NCBI GenBank assembly: GCA_044349205.1
Contig: JBIKRJ010000125.1
Coordinates: 1 to 7,199 of the forward strand
Direction of reading: 5' to 3'
Length of the DNA: 7,199 nt
Source of the DNA: UBA9547 sp044349205
GTDB taxonomy: Bacteria; Bacteroidota; Bacteroidia; Cytophagales; UBA9547
Both the position numbers and the translations under genes were made by a program. The notes under the pieces were generated by a model. It was not told where the DNA came from, made no database searches, and saw nothing but the letters and a program-made list of their open reading frames with translations. Below, in pieces: positions 1 through 6,124 of this stretch (positions are counted from its first letter, which is position 1; the number at the start of each line of letters is the position of its first letter).

Positions 1-74
1 AAACCCGAAGGCTTGTTGACCACTAATAGATGATTATCTTCGAAAAGAATGAGGGAAGGAAAGTCGTACTGCAA
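1..74 (-). CDS. RluA-family RNA pseudouridine synthase, N-terminal fragment (runs off left edge)
   Basis: Reading leftward on the minus strand, about 24 codons are open to the window edge and translate to a start followed by QYDFPSLILFEDNHLLVV and NKPSG. The FEDNHLLVVNKPSG stretch is the typical N-terminal strand of RluA/RluD-type synthases, which isomerise uridine to pseudouridine in rRNA or tRNA. The catalytic Asp (HRLD motif) lies outside the window, so neither activity nor subfamily can be judged. The frame has no ATG before an upstream stop. I chose TTG at 72-74 because it gives a family-like N-terminus and leaves about 30 nt after the promoter at 109-138; another TTG at 93-95 would add seven residues. 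The gene appears independently transcribed rather than part of the hisC-hexosaminidase unit. The family call is fairly safe; the exact start is not. Confidence 0.68.
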   Translation of the reverse strand, partial: MQYDFPSLILFEDNHLLVVNKPSG

Positions 75-108
75 GTGATTGTTAATGAATTGCAAATTTA
101 AAAATATA

Positions 109-138
109 CAAAGCTAATGTTGGGTACAGAGTTACAAA
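109..138 (-). promoter_or_regulatory. Bacteroidota-type promoter for the pseudouridine synthase gene
   Basis: On the minus strand there is TTTG (135-138), an 18-nt spacer, then TAGCTTTG (109-116). This fits the -33 TTTG / -7 TAnnTTTG promoter used by the primary sigma factor of Bacteroides and Flavobacterium, whose spacer is about 17-23 nt. Transcription would begin a few bases further left, near 100-105, giving a short leader before the TTG start at 74. TAAATTTG also occurs nearby at two places on the same strand, but without a spaced -33 element. Prediction only. Confidence 0.55.
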
Positions 139-167
139 TTTATCCCAAACCAATTTCGGAATACGAT

Positions 168-190
168 AAAAAACAGGAAAACTCCCTTTT
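168..190 (-). terminator. Weak intrinsic terminator candidate after the hexosaminidase gene
   Basis: Directly after the GH20 stop codon the minus strand reads AAAAGGGAG, TTTT, CCTG, then a run of six T. A short stem can form from GGG with CCU (one G-U pair), extended by A-U pairs around a mismatch, and is followed by the U tract. The stem is short and low in GC, so termination would be partial at best. The position between GH20 and the next promoter is the main argument for it. Confidence 0.25.
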
Positions 191-2099
191 ATGGATTTTT
201 GGCTGCCCTTTTCTTTAGTTCCTCCACAGGCATATGCATCATGCGGCCTATGGATTCTTTGCCACGGTAGGTAATCACGCGCAGCATGCTGGCATCGAGG
301 GGCACCAGAAGCGGTTCGGTATATTTGGGGTAGAAATGGTCGGGAAAAGAATTGTCGAAACTGTAGTACATATCCAGGCCTTCTATTTCAGTTTTTAGTT
401 CCACGGTTATTTTCTTTTCTGAATTGCGGCGCACAACAAAAATGGGGTCGTACACACTGGGCGCATATTTGGTTTCGGTTATCTGCAAGCGTTTGAAATG
501 CGATTCGACGCGTGAAAAAAAGTTAACCCAATCTTTATTGCCCTTTGGCGACCAAGCTGCTTCGGCTATGGCAAAACCGCGTGGCCAAGTCATGTATTCG
601 GCTTGTCGAATGTTGTACACTTGTTCAGTCCATAAGTTGGCCTGAGCGCCTTTTATATATTTCGAATCCACACTATCGGGAATGGGTTCAAATTCATAGC
701 ATTTGTTCAATCGAAGGGTGGCATACACTTTGGGCTCGGTTATTTCGTCGGCTTGCATGTAGTCTAAATAGGCGTATGTGGTGGGGCTCATGACTACTTC
801 GTGTTTGTTTTTTGCGGCTTCAATGCCATATTTCGTTCCGCGCCAACTCATAATGGCAGTACTAGGTTTTACACCACATTCCAATACTTCGTCCCAACCC
901 ATTAGTTTTTTGCCTTTGCTTTGCACTATTTTTTCTACTCTTCTTTCGAAATAACCTTGTACTTCGTGCATACTTTTTAGGTTTTCGCGTTTCATCAGTT
1001 GGCTAATTGCCTCGGTTTTTTGCCAATAATTTACCGAAGCCTCATCGCCCCCCATGTGTATGTAGGGAAAAGGAAACAAGGTGGCTACTTGACTTATTAC
1101 TTTGTCCAAAAAATCGTACACTTTTTCATTGGCAGGGCACAATGTATTGTCCAATAGCGCGATAGGCGGTGCACCTCGCGACCAATCCATTATTTTTTCG
1201 CCCGAACGCACTTTGTAATTCACCGCTTCGGGAGTGCAAGATAGTTCGGGATAGGAGGCAATGGCCGCCAAACTATGCCCTGGTACATCTATTTCGGGTA
1301 ATATGTCTACAAATCGGGCTTTGGCATAAGCCACCAACTCTTTGATGTCTTCTTGGGTGTAATAACCTCCGTAGTCGCGCGGTTCATCGGGCGTGGGAGG
1401 CACGAAACTGCCAAAGAAGCCGGTTCGCTTCACATTCCAAGCACCTACTTCGGTAAGTTTTGGCAAGCCTTTTATTTCAATGCGCCAACCTTCGTCGTCG
1501 GTCAAATGCAAATGCAGAAGATTGTATTTGTAGCGCACCATAGCATCGATGTATTGCTTCACTTCAGCTTTGGTAAAAAAATGGCGCGACACATCGAACA
1601 TAAGGCCTCGCCAGGCAAGTTTGGGATAATCGGTTATTTCGACACAAGGGGCTTGCCATTTTAATTGGCTTGCCAAGGTTTTGTTTTCGATTTCTTTTGG
1701 AAACAACTGCACCAATGTTTGCACCCCGTAGAAAAGGCCTGCTTCTTTGTTGGCACGAATGGTTATTTTTTCAGGTTCAATAGCCAATTTGTACCCTTCG
1801 TTGCCTAACACGGGGTCTTGCTTTGAATTCAAAAGCAAAGAAATGGTGGCATTGCCAGCATTGCCATAGGTTAAGGTATAGCCTGTGGGTACCGTCAATC
1901 TATCTTTTAAAAAAGCCAGTGTTTGACTCCTTTCTGCTGTTTGACTGGTTTGGACAACAATATTTGGTGGAAGTGTGAAAATGCCTGTGTTGCCTACCAT
2001 TGAAACAGGCGCAGGGATAAGGGATAGCGTTTTGTCGTTGGGTTGGGCTAAAATGTAAAAGGGAGCAAAAAGCAGGAATATAGCAGAAAATAATTTCAT
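189..2099 (-). CDS. Secreted GH20 beta-N-acetylhexosaminidase
   Basis: This 636-residue protein should remove terminal beta-linked GlcNAc or GalNAc from glycans or chitin-type oligosaccharides outside the cytoplasm. An N-terminal signal peptide (residues 1-18, hydrophobic core then ILA before Gln19) has no lipobox cysteine, so export to the periplasm or beyond is likely. A GH20b-like N-terminal domain spans about 24-155. The GH20 barrel runs from about 158 to 515: WRGLMFDVSRHFF (substrate Arg164), HLHLTDDEGWR, LPEIDVPGH (269-275), then HMGGDE with Asp352 and Glu353 as the substrate-assisted catalytic pair. GWDEVL (401-406), Trp419, Tyr445 and Trp490/Glu492 complete the usual active site. Residues about 575-625 (MYYSFDNSFPD onward) resemble the Ig-like chitobiase C-terminal domain. 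All catalytic residues are present and length is normal. The ATG follows the hisC stop by 5 bp in an A-rich context, so the two genes are probably co-transcribed. No SusC/SusD pair or other glycan-use genes lie nearby. Natural substrate unknown. Confidence 0.93.
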   Translation of the reverse strand: MKLFSAIFLLFAPFYILAQPNDKTLSLIPAPVSMVGNTGIFTLPPNIVVQTSQTAERSQTLAFLKDRLTVPTGYTLTYGNAGNATISLLLNSKQDPVLGNEGYKLAIEPEKITIRANKEAGLFYGVQTLVQLFPKEIENKTLASQLKWQAPCVEITDYPKLAWRGLMFDVSRHFFTKAEVKQYIDAMVRYKYNLLHLHLTDDEGWRIEIKGLPKLTEVGAWNVKRTGFFGSFVPPTPDEPRDYGGYYTQEDIKELVAYAKARFVDILPEIDVPGHSLAAIASYPELSCTPEAVNYKVRSGEKIMDWSRGAPPIALLDNTLCPANEKVYDFLDKVISQVATLFPFPYIHMGGDEASVNYWQKTEAISQLMKRENLKSMHEVQGYFERRVEKIVQSKGKKLMGWDEVLECGVKPSTAIMSWRGTKYGIEAAKNKHEVVMSPTTYAYLDYMQADEITEPKVYATLRLNKCYEFEPIPDSVDSKYIKGAQANLWTEQVYNIRQAEYMTWPRGFAIAEAAWSPKGNKDWVNFFSRVESHFKRLQITETKYAPSVYDPIFVVRRNSEKKITVELKTEIEGLDMYYSFDNSFPDHFYPKYTEPLLVPLDASMLRVITYRGKESIGRMMHMPVEELKKRAAKNP

Positions 2100-2104
2100 G
2101 TTTT

Positions 2105-3160
2105 TCAGATTTTCAATTCACACCAAGCTCTTAAAAAAGCTAGATTTTCCATTTCGGTGCCTACCGTTATGCGCAAACAACCCTCGCACAGCAGCACTTT
2201 CGAACGGTCTCGAACTATGATGCCTTTTTCTACCAGGCTGTCGTATATCTCTTTTCCTTTAGGGGTTTTTACCAAAATAAAATTGGCATCAGTCGGGTAT
2301 ATTTTTTCAACCAGCTGGCTTTCAAGCAAGTATTCAACTAGCATGTTGCGCTGCTTGATAATTTTCGATACCAATTTATTTTTCACCTCTTCTTTTTGCA
2401 GTGCTTTTAGCGCGACTTGCTGTGTAAGCGTGTTGATGTTGTAAGGGTATTTAACTTTGTTCAGTATCGAAATTATTTCGGGCGATGCGAAAGCCATTCC
2501 CAATCGAATACCTGCAAGTCCCCAGGCTTTGCTGAATGTTTGCAAAACGACCAAATTGGGATAGCTCTTCAAATCTTGGACAAATGATTTCTGTTCAGAA
2601 AAGTCGATGTAAGCCTCGTCCACGACTACCAAACCGTGAAAAATCTTTGTTATTTCTAGGATGTCTTCTCGGTTTAAGCTATTTCCAGAAGGGTTGTTGG
2701 GGCTGCAAAAGAAAATGACTTTGCTTTCGGGTGCGATGGCTTCCAACACCCTTTTTTTTTGTATTTGAAAATCGCGGGAAAGGGGCACATTGACCACTTT
2801 TACATGGTTTATGTCGGCGCTTACTTGGTACATGCCATAGGTGGGCGGCAGCAAAATAATGGAGTCTTTTTGAGGTTTGCAGAAAACGCGCAAAAGCAAA
2901 TCGATAGGCTCGTCGCTACCGTTACCCAAAAAAAGTTGATTTGAATTACAGGCTTTTAGTTCAGCGATTTTTTCTTTCAGTTTTAGTTGCAGAGGGTCGG
3001 GATAGCGGTTGTATTTGCCGCTAACGCCCACCGAACCGTAGGGGTTTTCGTTTGCATCCAAGTACACGTCGGCTTGCCCTTTGAACTCGTCTCGCGCTGA
3101 AGAATAGGGTTGAAGATGTAGGAGGTGTGGCCTGATGAGACTTTTTAAATTGAAAGACAT
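2105..3160 (-). CDS. hisC: Histidinol-phosphate aminotransferase (PLP, fold type I)
   Basis: The enzyme transfers the amino group between glutamate and imidazole acetol phosphate to make L-histidinol phosphate in cytoplasmic histidine synthesis. From the chosen ATG it has 351 residues, the usual HisC length. Visible features are SLIRPHLLHLQPYSSARDEF at the N-terminus, LDANENP and RYPDP (substrate region), LGNGSDE, SPNNPSG (PLP-contacting Asn), DEAYIDF with Asp181 and Tyr184, FSKAWGLAGIRLG with Schiff-base Lys211 and Arg219, and LRITVG with the carboxylate-binding Arg330. An in-frame TTG at 3196 would add 12 residues, but it falls inside the likely -7 promoter box at 3194-3201, and HisC homologues begin near SLIRPH, so ATG at 3160 is preferred. 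No other his gene is present. Its stop lies 5 bp before the GH20 hexosaminidase gene, suggesting one operon. A related aromatic aminotransferase specificity cannot be excluded, since paralogues share these motifs. Confidence 0.9.
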   Translation of the reverse strand: MSFNLKSLIRPHLLHLQPYSSARDEFKGQADVYLDANENPYGSVGVSGKYNRYPDPLQLKLKEKIAELKACNSNQLFLGNGSDEPIDLLLRVFCKPQKDSIILLPPTYGMYQVSADINHVKVVNVPLSRDFQIQKKRVLEAIAPESKVIFFCSPNNPSGNSLNREDILEITKIFHGLVVVDEAYIDFSEQKSFVQDLKSYPNLVVLQTFSKAWGLAGIRLGMAFASPEIISILNKVKYPYNINTLTQQVALKALQKEEVKNKLVSKIIKQRNMLVEYLLESQLVEKIYPTDANFILVKTPKGKEIYDSLVEKGIIVRDRSKVLLCEGCLRITVGTEMENLAFLRAWCELKI

Positions 3161-3189
3161 GAATTGAGGTAAGTTGCTTTTGCTACAAT

Positions 3190-3217
3190 GCTGCAAATAT
3201 AACCATTATCGTGCAGC
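3190..3217. repeat. Inverted repeat flanking the hisC -7 box
   Basis: GCTGCA (3190-3195) and TGCAGC (3212-3217) form perfect 6-bp arms around a 16-bp spacer. The left arm overlaps the end of the predicted -7 element. A direct repeat GCTACA (3182-3187 and 3216-3221) overlaps the same area. This geometry would suit an operator for a dimeric regulator, but the arms are short and chance is a fair explanation. Confidence 0.25.
3194..3201 (-). promoter_or_regulatory. Likely -7 promoter element for hisC-hexosaminidase
   Basis: The minus strand reads TATATTTG, an exact match to the Bacteroidota TAnnTTTG -7 consensus, 33 bp before the hisC ATG at 3160. No good TTTG stands at the -33 distance; AATG with an 18-nt spacer is the nearest, so this may be a weak or activator-dependent promoter. 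It lies in the gap after the GH57 gene, which shows no clear terminator, so read-through from GH57 is also possible. Confidence 0.45.
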
Positions 3218-3257
3218 TACATTCAGAATGGAAGCCCTAGAAAAAGACCAAATAGCT

Positions 3258-4442
3258 TTAAGGATGAAGATAGGCAATCTCAAGGTCTGAAATTACATTC
3301 ATGTAGTGCAAATAAGCATCATATGGCGACCTAAACGGACTAAAATAATCGTGTACCACCCCATCGTTCCAAGATTTTGTACTCATGTAGTAGAAATTGT
3401 CTGAACATTGCAGTTTGCCCCAAGTTGAAAGCAATTCTTCATTTCCGCTGTCCAACACCAATTTTTCCCATTCGTATATTTTATTGGCGGCATCCCATTG
3501 CATAGAATTGCCAAGCCAGGCCGAAATATCCCTTTCTGTATCGGCCCAAGAAGAGTATTGCGGGCAATCGTACACGTCTTTAGAGGGGTATTTTTTTACT
3601 ATTTCCGAAGGAGTTTTAAAATCGAAATCTACGTGCTTGAGGATTTTTTCAGGCAATAATCCTAAAAATTCAAAGATGCCGGTTTCCTGCCATTGGTGTT
3701 CGCCAAATGTTTCGTAATCCATAAAGAGGTTCAACACATCTGACGCTTCTGCGTAGCGGTGTAGTTTGTTTGCAAATAGTGAAGCGGTGAGTGGGTATTC
3801 AGCCCAATTTTTGTCTGAAAACCGAAAGGCCACATCGTCTGAAAGAGGATAGTTTCTGGTTAGGATTTTCAATGTTTTATCGTTCATTGGCTTGAACAAA
3901 TGATTCGCATCCAATCCTTTCAGTACATTTTCGGTGCCTTCGGCCAAAAGTCCTTTGTAACCCAATTTGCCTACATGAGTAGCCAAATCGTTGTTGTAAA
4001 TGAGTTCGGTATTTCGAAAAACGGTGGGTTTCACACCAAAAAGCTGTTGTATCTTTTGGCTATGCATTTTTACTTGTCTATCGAATTCGGCTTTTGAAAA
4101 AACGAAGGCCAAAGAATGATAGTAAGTTTCGGCTAGCACTTCCACATGGCCGGTGTCAATCAGTTTTTTGAACGATTCTAGCACATCGGGGCGCAGCAAT
4201 TCCAACTGTTCCAATAAAATGCCCGAGAAAGAGAAAGCAATTTTGAATTGCCCTTTCATTTTTTTCAAACTTTCCAAAAGCACAGCATTGGCTTTCAAGT
4301 AGCACTTGTCCGAAACTTTGTTTAAAATTTCCGCATTCAGTTGGTCGTTGAAATAGTCGTGCTTTTCGCCGATATCGAAAAAAGTGTATTCTCTGATGCG
4401 TACAGGTTGGTGTACTTGAAAATAAAAACAGACTGATGGCAT
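3258..4442 (-). CDS. GH57 alpha-amylase-like glycoside hydrolase, cytoplasmic
   Basis: The 394-residue protein belongs to glycoside hydrolase family 57, retaining enzymes acting on alpha-glucans. It starts MPSVCFYFQVHQP, the usual beginning of the Bacteroidota members, with the conserved HQP at 11-13. Further conserved regions are GHVEVLAETYYHSLAF (from 98), FRNTEL with Glu146 as probable nucleophile, MDYETFGEHQW with Asp242 as probable acid/base, and LQCSDNFYYM (344-353). Both catalytic residues are present, unlike the degenerate amylase-like members of the family. There is no signal peptide or membrane segment, so internal glycogen or maltodextrin is the likely substrate; specificity is inferred. 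Relatives often sit beside a glycosyltransferase or debranching enzyme, but here the neighbours are ftsZ (beyond a strong terminator) and hisC, so it probably has its own promoter. In the 90 bp between its start and that terminator I found no good TAnnTTTG site. The ATG has no Shine-Dalgarno sequence. Confidence 0.92.
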   Translation of the reverse strand: MPSVCFYFQVHQPVRIREYTFFDIGEKHDYFNDQLNAEILNKVSDKCYLKANAVLLESLKKMKGQFKIAFSFSGILLEQLELLRPDVLESFKKLIDTGHVEVLAETYYHSLAFVFSKAEFDRQVKMHSQKIQQLFGVKPTVFRNTELIYNNDLATHVGKLGYKGLLAEGTENVLKGLDANHLFKPMNDKTLKILTRNYPLSDDVAFRFSDKNWAEYPLTASLFANKLHRYAEASDVLNLFMDYETFGEHQWQETGIFEFLGLLPEKILKHVDFDFKTPSEIVKKYPSKDVYDCPQYSSWADTERDISAWLGNSMQWDAANKIYEWEKLVLDSGNEELLSTWGKLQCSDNFYYMSTKSWNDGVVHDYFSPFRSPYDAYLHYMNVISDLEIAYLHP

Positions 4443-4532
4443 AAAAAGTGGCGATTAAAAACGAATGTACAAAAAAAAGGGCTTACTGTAGAATGGTAAG
4501 AAATATTGTTCAGATAAGAGGCGTATAAATAA

Positions 4533-4568
4533 AAAAAGCCGACGAAACCCTAAAATCGTCGGCTTTTT
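4533..4568 (-). terminator. Strong intrinsic terminator of the ftsA-ftsZ transcript
   Basis: GCCGACGA (4538-4545) pairs perfectly with TCGTCGGC (4556-4563) around a 10-nt loop. Flanking A5 and T5 runs extend the stem to 13 bp, and on the minus strand the hairpin is followed by seven T. It begins 18 bp after the ftsZ stop codon. Because A and T tracts flank both sides it could act in both directions, though no plus-strand gene is present. It marks the end of the division gene cluster. The minus-strand loop, TTTTAGGGTT, is complementary to the ftsZ leader. Confidence 0.9.
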
Positions 4569-4586
4569 GGTAGATAGATGAAATTG

Positions 4587-6077
4587 TTAGTCTACATTGT
4601 CATGCAGATACTTGTTGTTGCTAACCAATTCGTTATCCTGATTCAGATTGATTCGGGATATATTTTGTTCTGACGAATGTGGAATTTCTTCCAACTTCAT
4701 TTGTTTGCGCAAATAAGTAGGCACTTGAAGAGTTTGTTTCAATTCAGTTGCAGTAAGCGACGAAATCGTGCTTAAGTTCATTTGACGCATACGGCCTTCG
4801 GCTTGCCTACGAAGCTCAAATCTTTTCTGCTCGTCTGAAAACAACTCGTTTGTGGCATTTGGTGCAAAATACGGTTCGTTTTTTTCCGTTGCATGAACAG
4901 ATTTTGTTAAATCGAACTCCATACTGTTGTTCACATGAGCTTGCACCGAAGGTGGTACATAAGTAGGCGTGAACTGGTTTAAGGGTGGTTGAACTGGGTT
5001 AAAGATTTGAGTTTGTCTCGGTTCAGTTTCTGGTTTTATAATTGGTTGATTGGTTTCCAAGTCTATGACTTTGCGCACAATCTCATGTTTTCCCATGGCA
5101 TCGGAAGAAGTAAAACCAGTGGCAATGACCGTAACTCTAATTTCGTTCCCCAAAGTTTCATCGACACTGATGCCGCATTTTAGGTTGGCATCTTCGCCAG
5201 CCATTTCTTGGAAATAGTTATTTATTTCCCAGAATTCGTCCATCGTGATAGCTTCCATGTTGGAACCCATTACCGAAACCAGAATTTTTTGCGCTCCTTT
5301 TATGTCGGTATTATTCAGCAAAGGCGAGTTCAGGGCTTGTTTTGCCGCATTTAAGGCTTTGTTTTCACCGCTTGCAGTTGCGGCACCCATTACGGCAGCG
5401 CCAGCTTCTTTCATCACAGTTTTTACATCGGCAAAGTCGATGTTTAGAATGCCGGGCATGGTAATGATTTCGGCAATCGATTTGGCTGCAGTGGTCAAAA
5501 TATTGTCGGCTTGCGAAAAGGCTTGAATGAGCGAAGTATTGCCGTAAATTTCACGGATTTTGTCGTTCATGATCACGATTACGGTGTCGCAATTTGCCCT
5601 CATTTCTATCACTCCTTGTTCGGCCGAGTCTTTTTTCTTTTTGCCTTCGAATGAAAAAGGCATGGTTACGATGCCCACAGTCAAAATGTCGAGCTCTTTG
5701 GCAATTTTGGCAATAACCGGTGCGGCTCCAGTACCGGTACCGCCACCCATACCTGCGGTTATGAAAATCATTTCGGTATTGCCGTGCAATTTTTCGCGAA
5801 TCTCATCTCTACTTTCCAATGCCGCATTTTTGCCTTTTTCGGGGTCGGTACCAGCTCCCAAACCTTTTGTGAGGCTTGTACCCAATTGCAGTTTGTTGGG
5901 AACGGGACTTGTTTGCAGTACTTGGGCATCGGTATTGCAAATGATAAATTCCACGTCTTTAATGCCTTGGTTGTACATGTGTTTCACGGCATTGCACCCT
6001 CCGCCACCAACTCCCAACACCTTTATAAAGGAAGGGGAAGAGGTAGGGATGTCGAAAGAATACATATTGTCTATCAT
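4587..6077 (-). CDS. ftsZ: Cell division protein FtsZ (tubulin-like GTPase)
   Basis: FtsZ polymerises with GTP into the cytokinetic ring at midcell. The 496-residue protein has the nucleotide-binding GVGGGGCNAV (22-31), the tubulin signature GGGTGTG (111-117), FSFEGKKKKDSAEQG, and the T7 loop LNIDFADVK (211-219) with Asp214 and Asp217, which completes the GTPase site of the next subunit. The C-terminal polymerisation subdomain ends near 322 (TVIATGF). A Pro/Gln/Asn-rich linker follows, then a charged helical stretch (about 413-433), the conserved peptide VPTYLRKQ (452-459), KLEEIPHSSE, and a final LHDNVD. The long tail matches the Bacteroidota arrangement and explains the length above the roughly 380 residues of E. 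coli FtsZ. The start could be ATG at 6077 or Met5 at 6065; relatives often begin close to SFDIP, so Met5 is plausible. It lies 47 bp after ftsA, probably co-transcribed, and a strong terminator follows. Confidence 0.98.
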   Translation of the reverse strand: MIDNMYSFDIPTSSPSFIKVLGVGGGGCNAVKHMYNQGIKDVEFIICNTDAQVLQTSPVPNKLQLGTSLTKGLGAGTDPEKGKNAALESRDEIREKLHGNTEMIFITAGMGGGTGTGAAPVIAKIAKELDILTVGIVTMPFSFEGKKKKDSAEQGVIEMRANCDTVIVIMNDKIREIYGNTSLIQAFSQADNILTTAAKSIAEIITMPGILNIDFADVKTVMKEAGAAVMGAATASGENKALNAAKQALNSPLLNNTDIKGAQKILVSVMGSNMEAITMDEFWEINNYFQEMAGEDANLKCGISVDETLGNEIRVTVIATGFTSSDAMGKHEIVRKVIDLETNQPIIKPETEPRQTQIFNPVQPPLNQFTPTYVPPSVQAHVNNSMEFDLTKSVHATEKNEPYFAPNATNELFSDEQKRFELRRQAEGRMRQMNLSTISSLTATELKQTLQVPTYLRKQMKLEEIPHSSEQNISRINLNQDNELVSNNKYLHDNVD

Positions 6078-6083
6078 AAAATT

Positions 6084-6099
6084 AGGGTTTTAGGGTTTT
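6084..6099. repeat. Two tandem AGGGTTTT units in the ftsA-ftsZ spacer
   Basis: AGGGTTTT occurs twice head to tail (6084-6091, 6092-6099) in the 47-bp spacer. In the transcript this reads as AAAACCCU repeated, ending 6 nt before the first ftsZ ATG, where a ribosome binding site would normally be. There is no Shine-Dalgarno sequence. The unit resembles a telomeric repeat only by chance. Its complement appears in the loop of the ftsZ terminator. Confidence 0.6.
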
Positions 6100-6124
6100 C
6101 TCATTTTTAAATTCAAAGGGGGTT

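Noticed and set aside
3161..3196. 12-residue N-terminal extension of HisC from TTG at 3196
   Set aside because: The TTG overlaps the predicted -7 promoter box, the extension is not seen in the family, and an ATG lies at the expected start.
4483..4501. Small inverted repeat CTTAC / GTAAG upstream of the GH57 gene
   Set aside because: Five-bp AT-rich arms with a 9-nt loop, no T tract and no promoter in register; expected by chance.
5560..6093. 177-codon open frame on the plus strand
   Set aside because: It lies entirely antisense to the conserved GTPase region of ftsZ, and its product (rich in Pro, Ser, Ala and Ile) resembles no family; it reflects codon bias of ftsZ.
6084..6099. Telomere-like repeat in the ftsA-ftsZ spacer
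   Set aside because: Only two 8-bp units in an intergenic gap of a bacterial chromosome; not a telomere or a repeat array.
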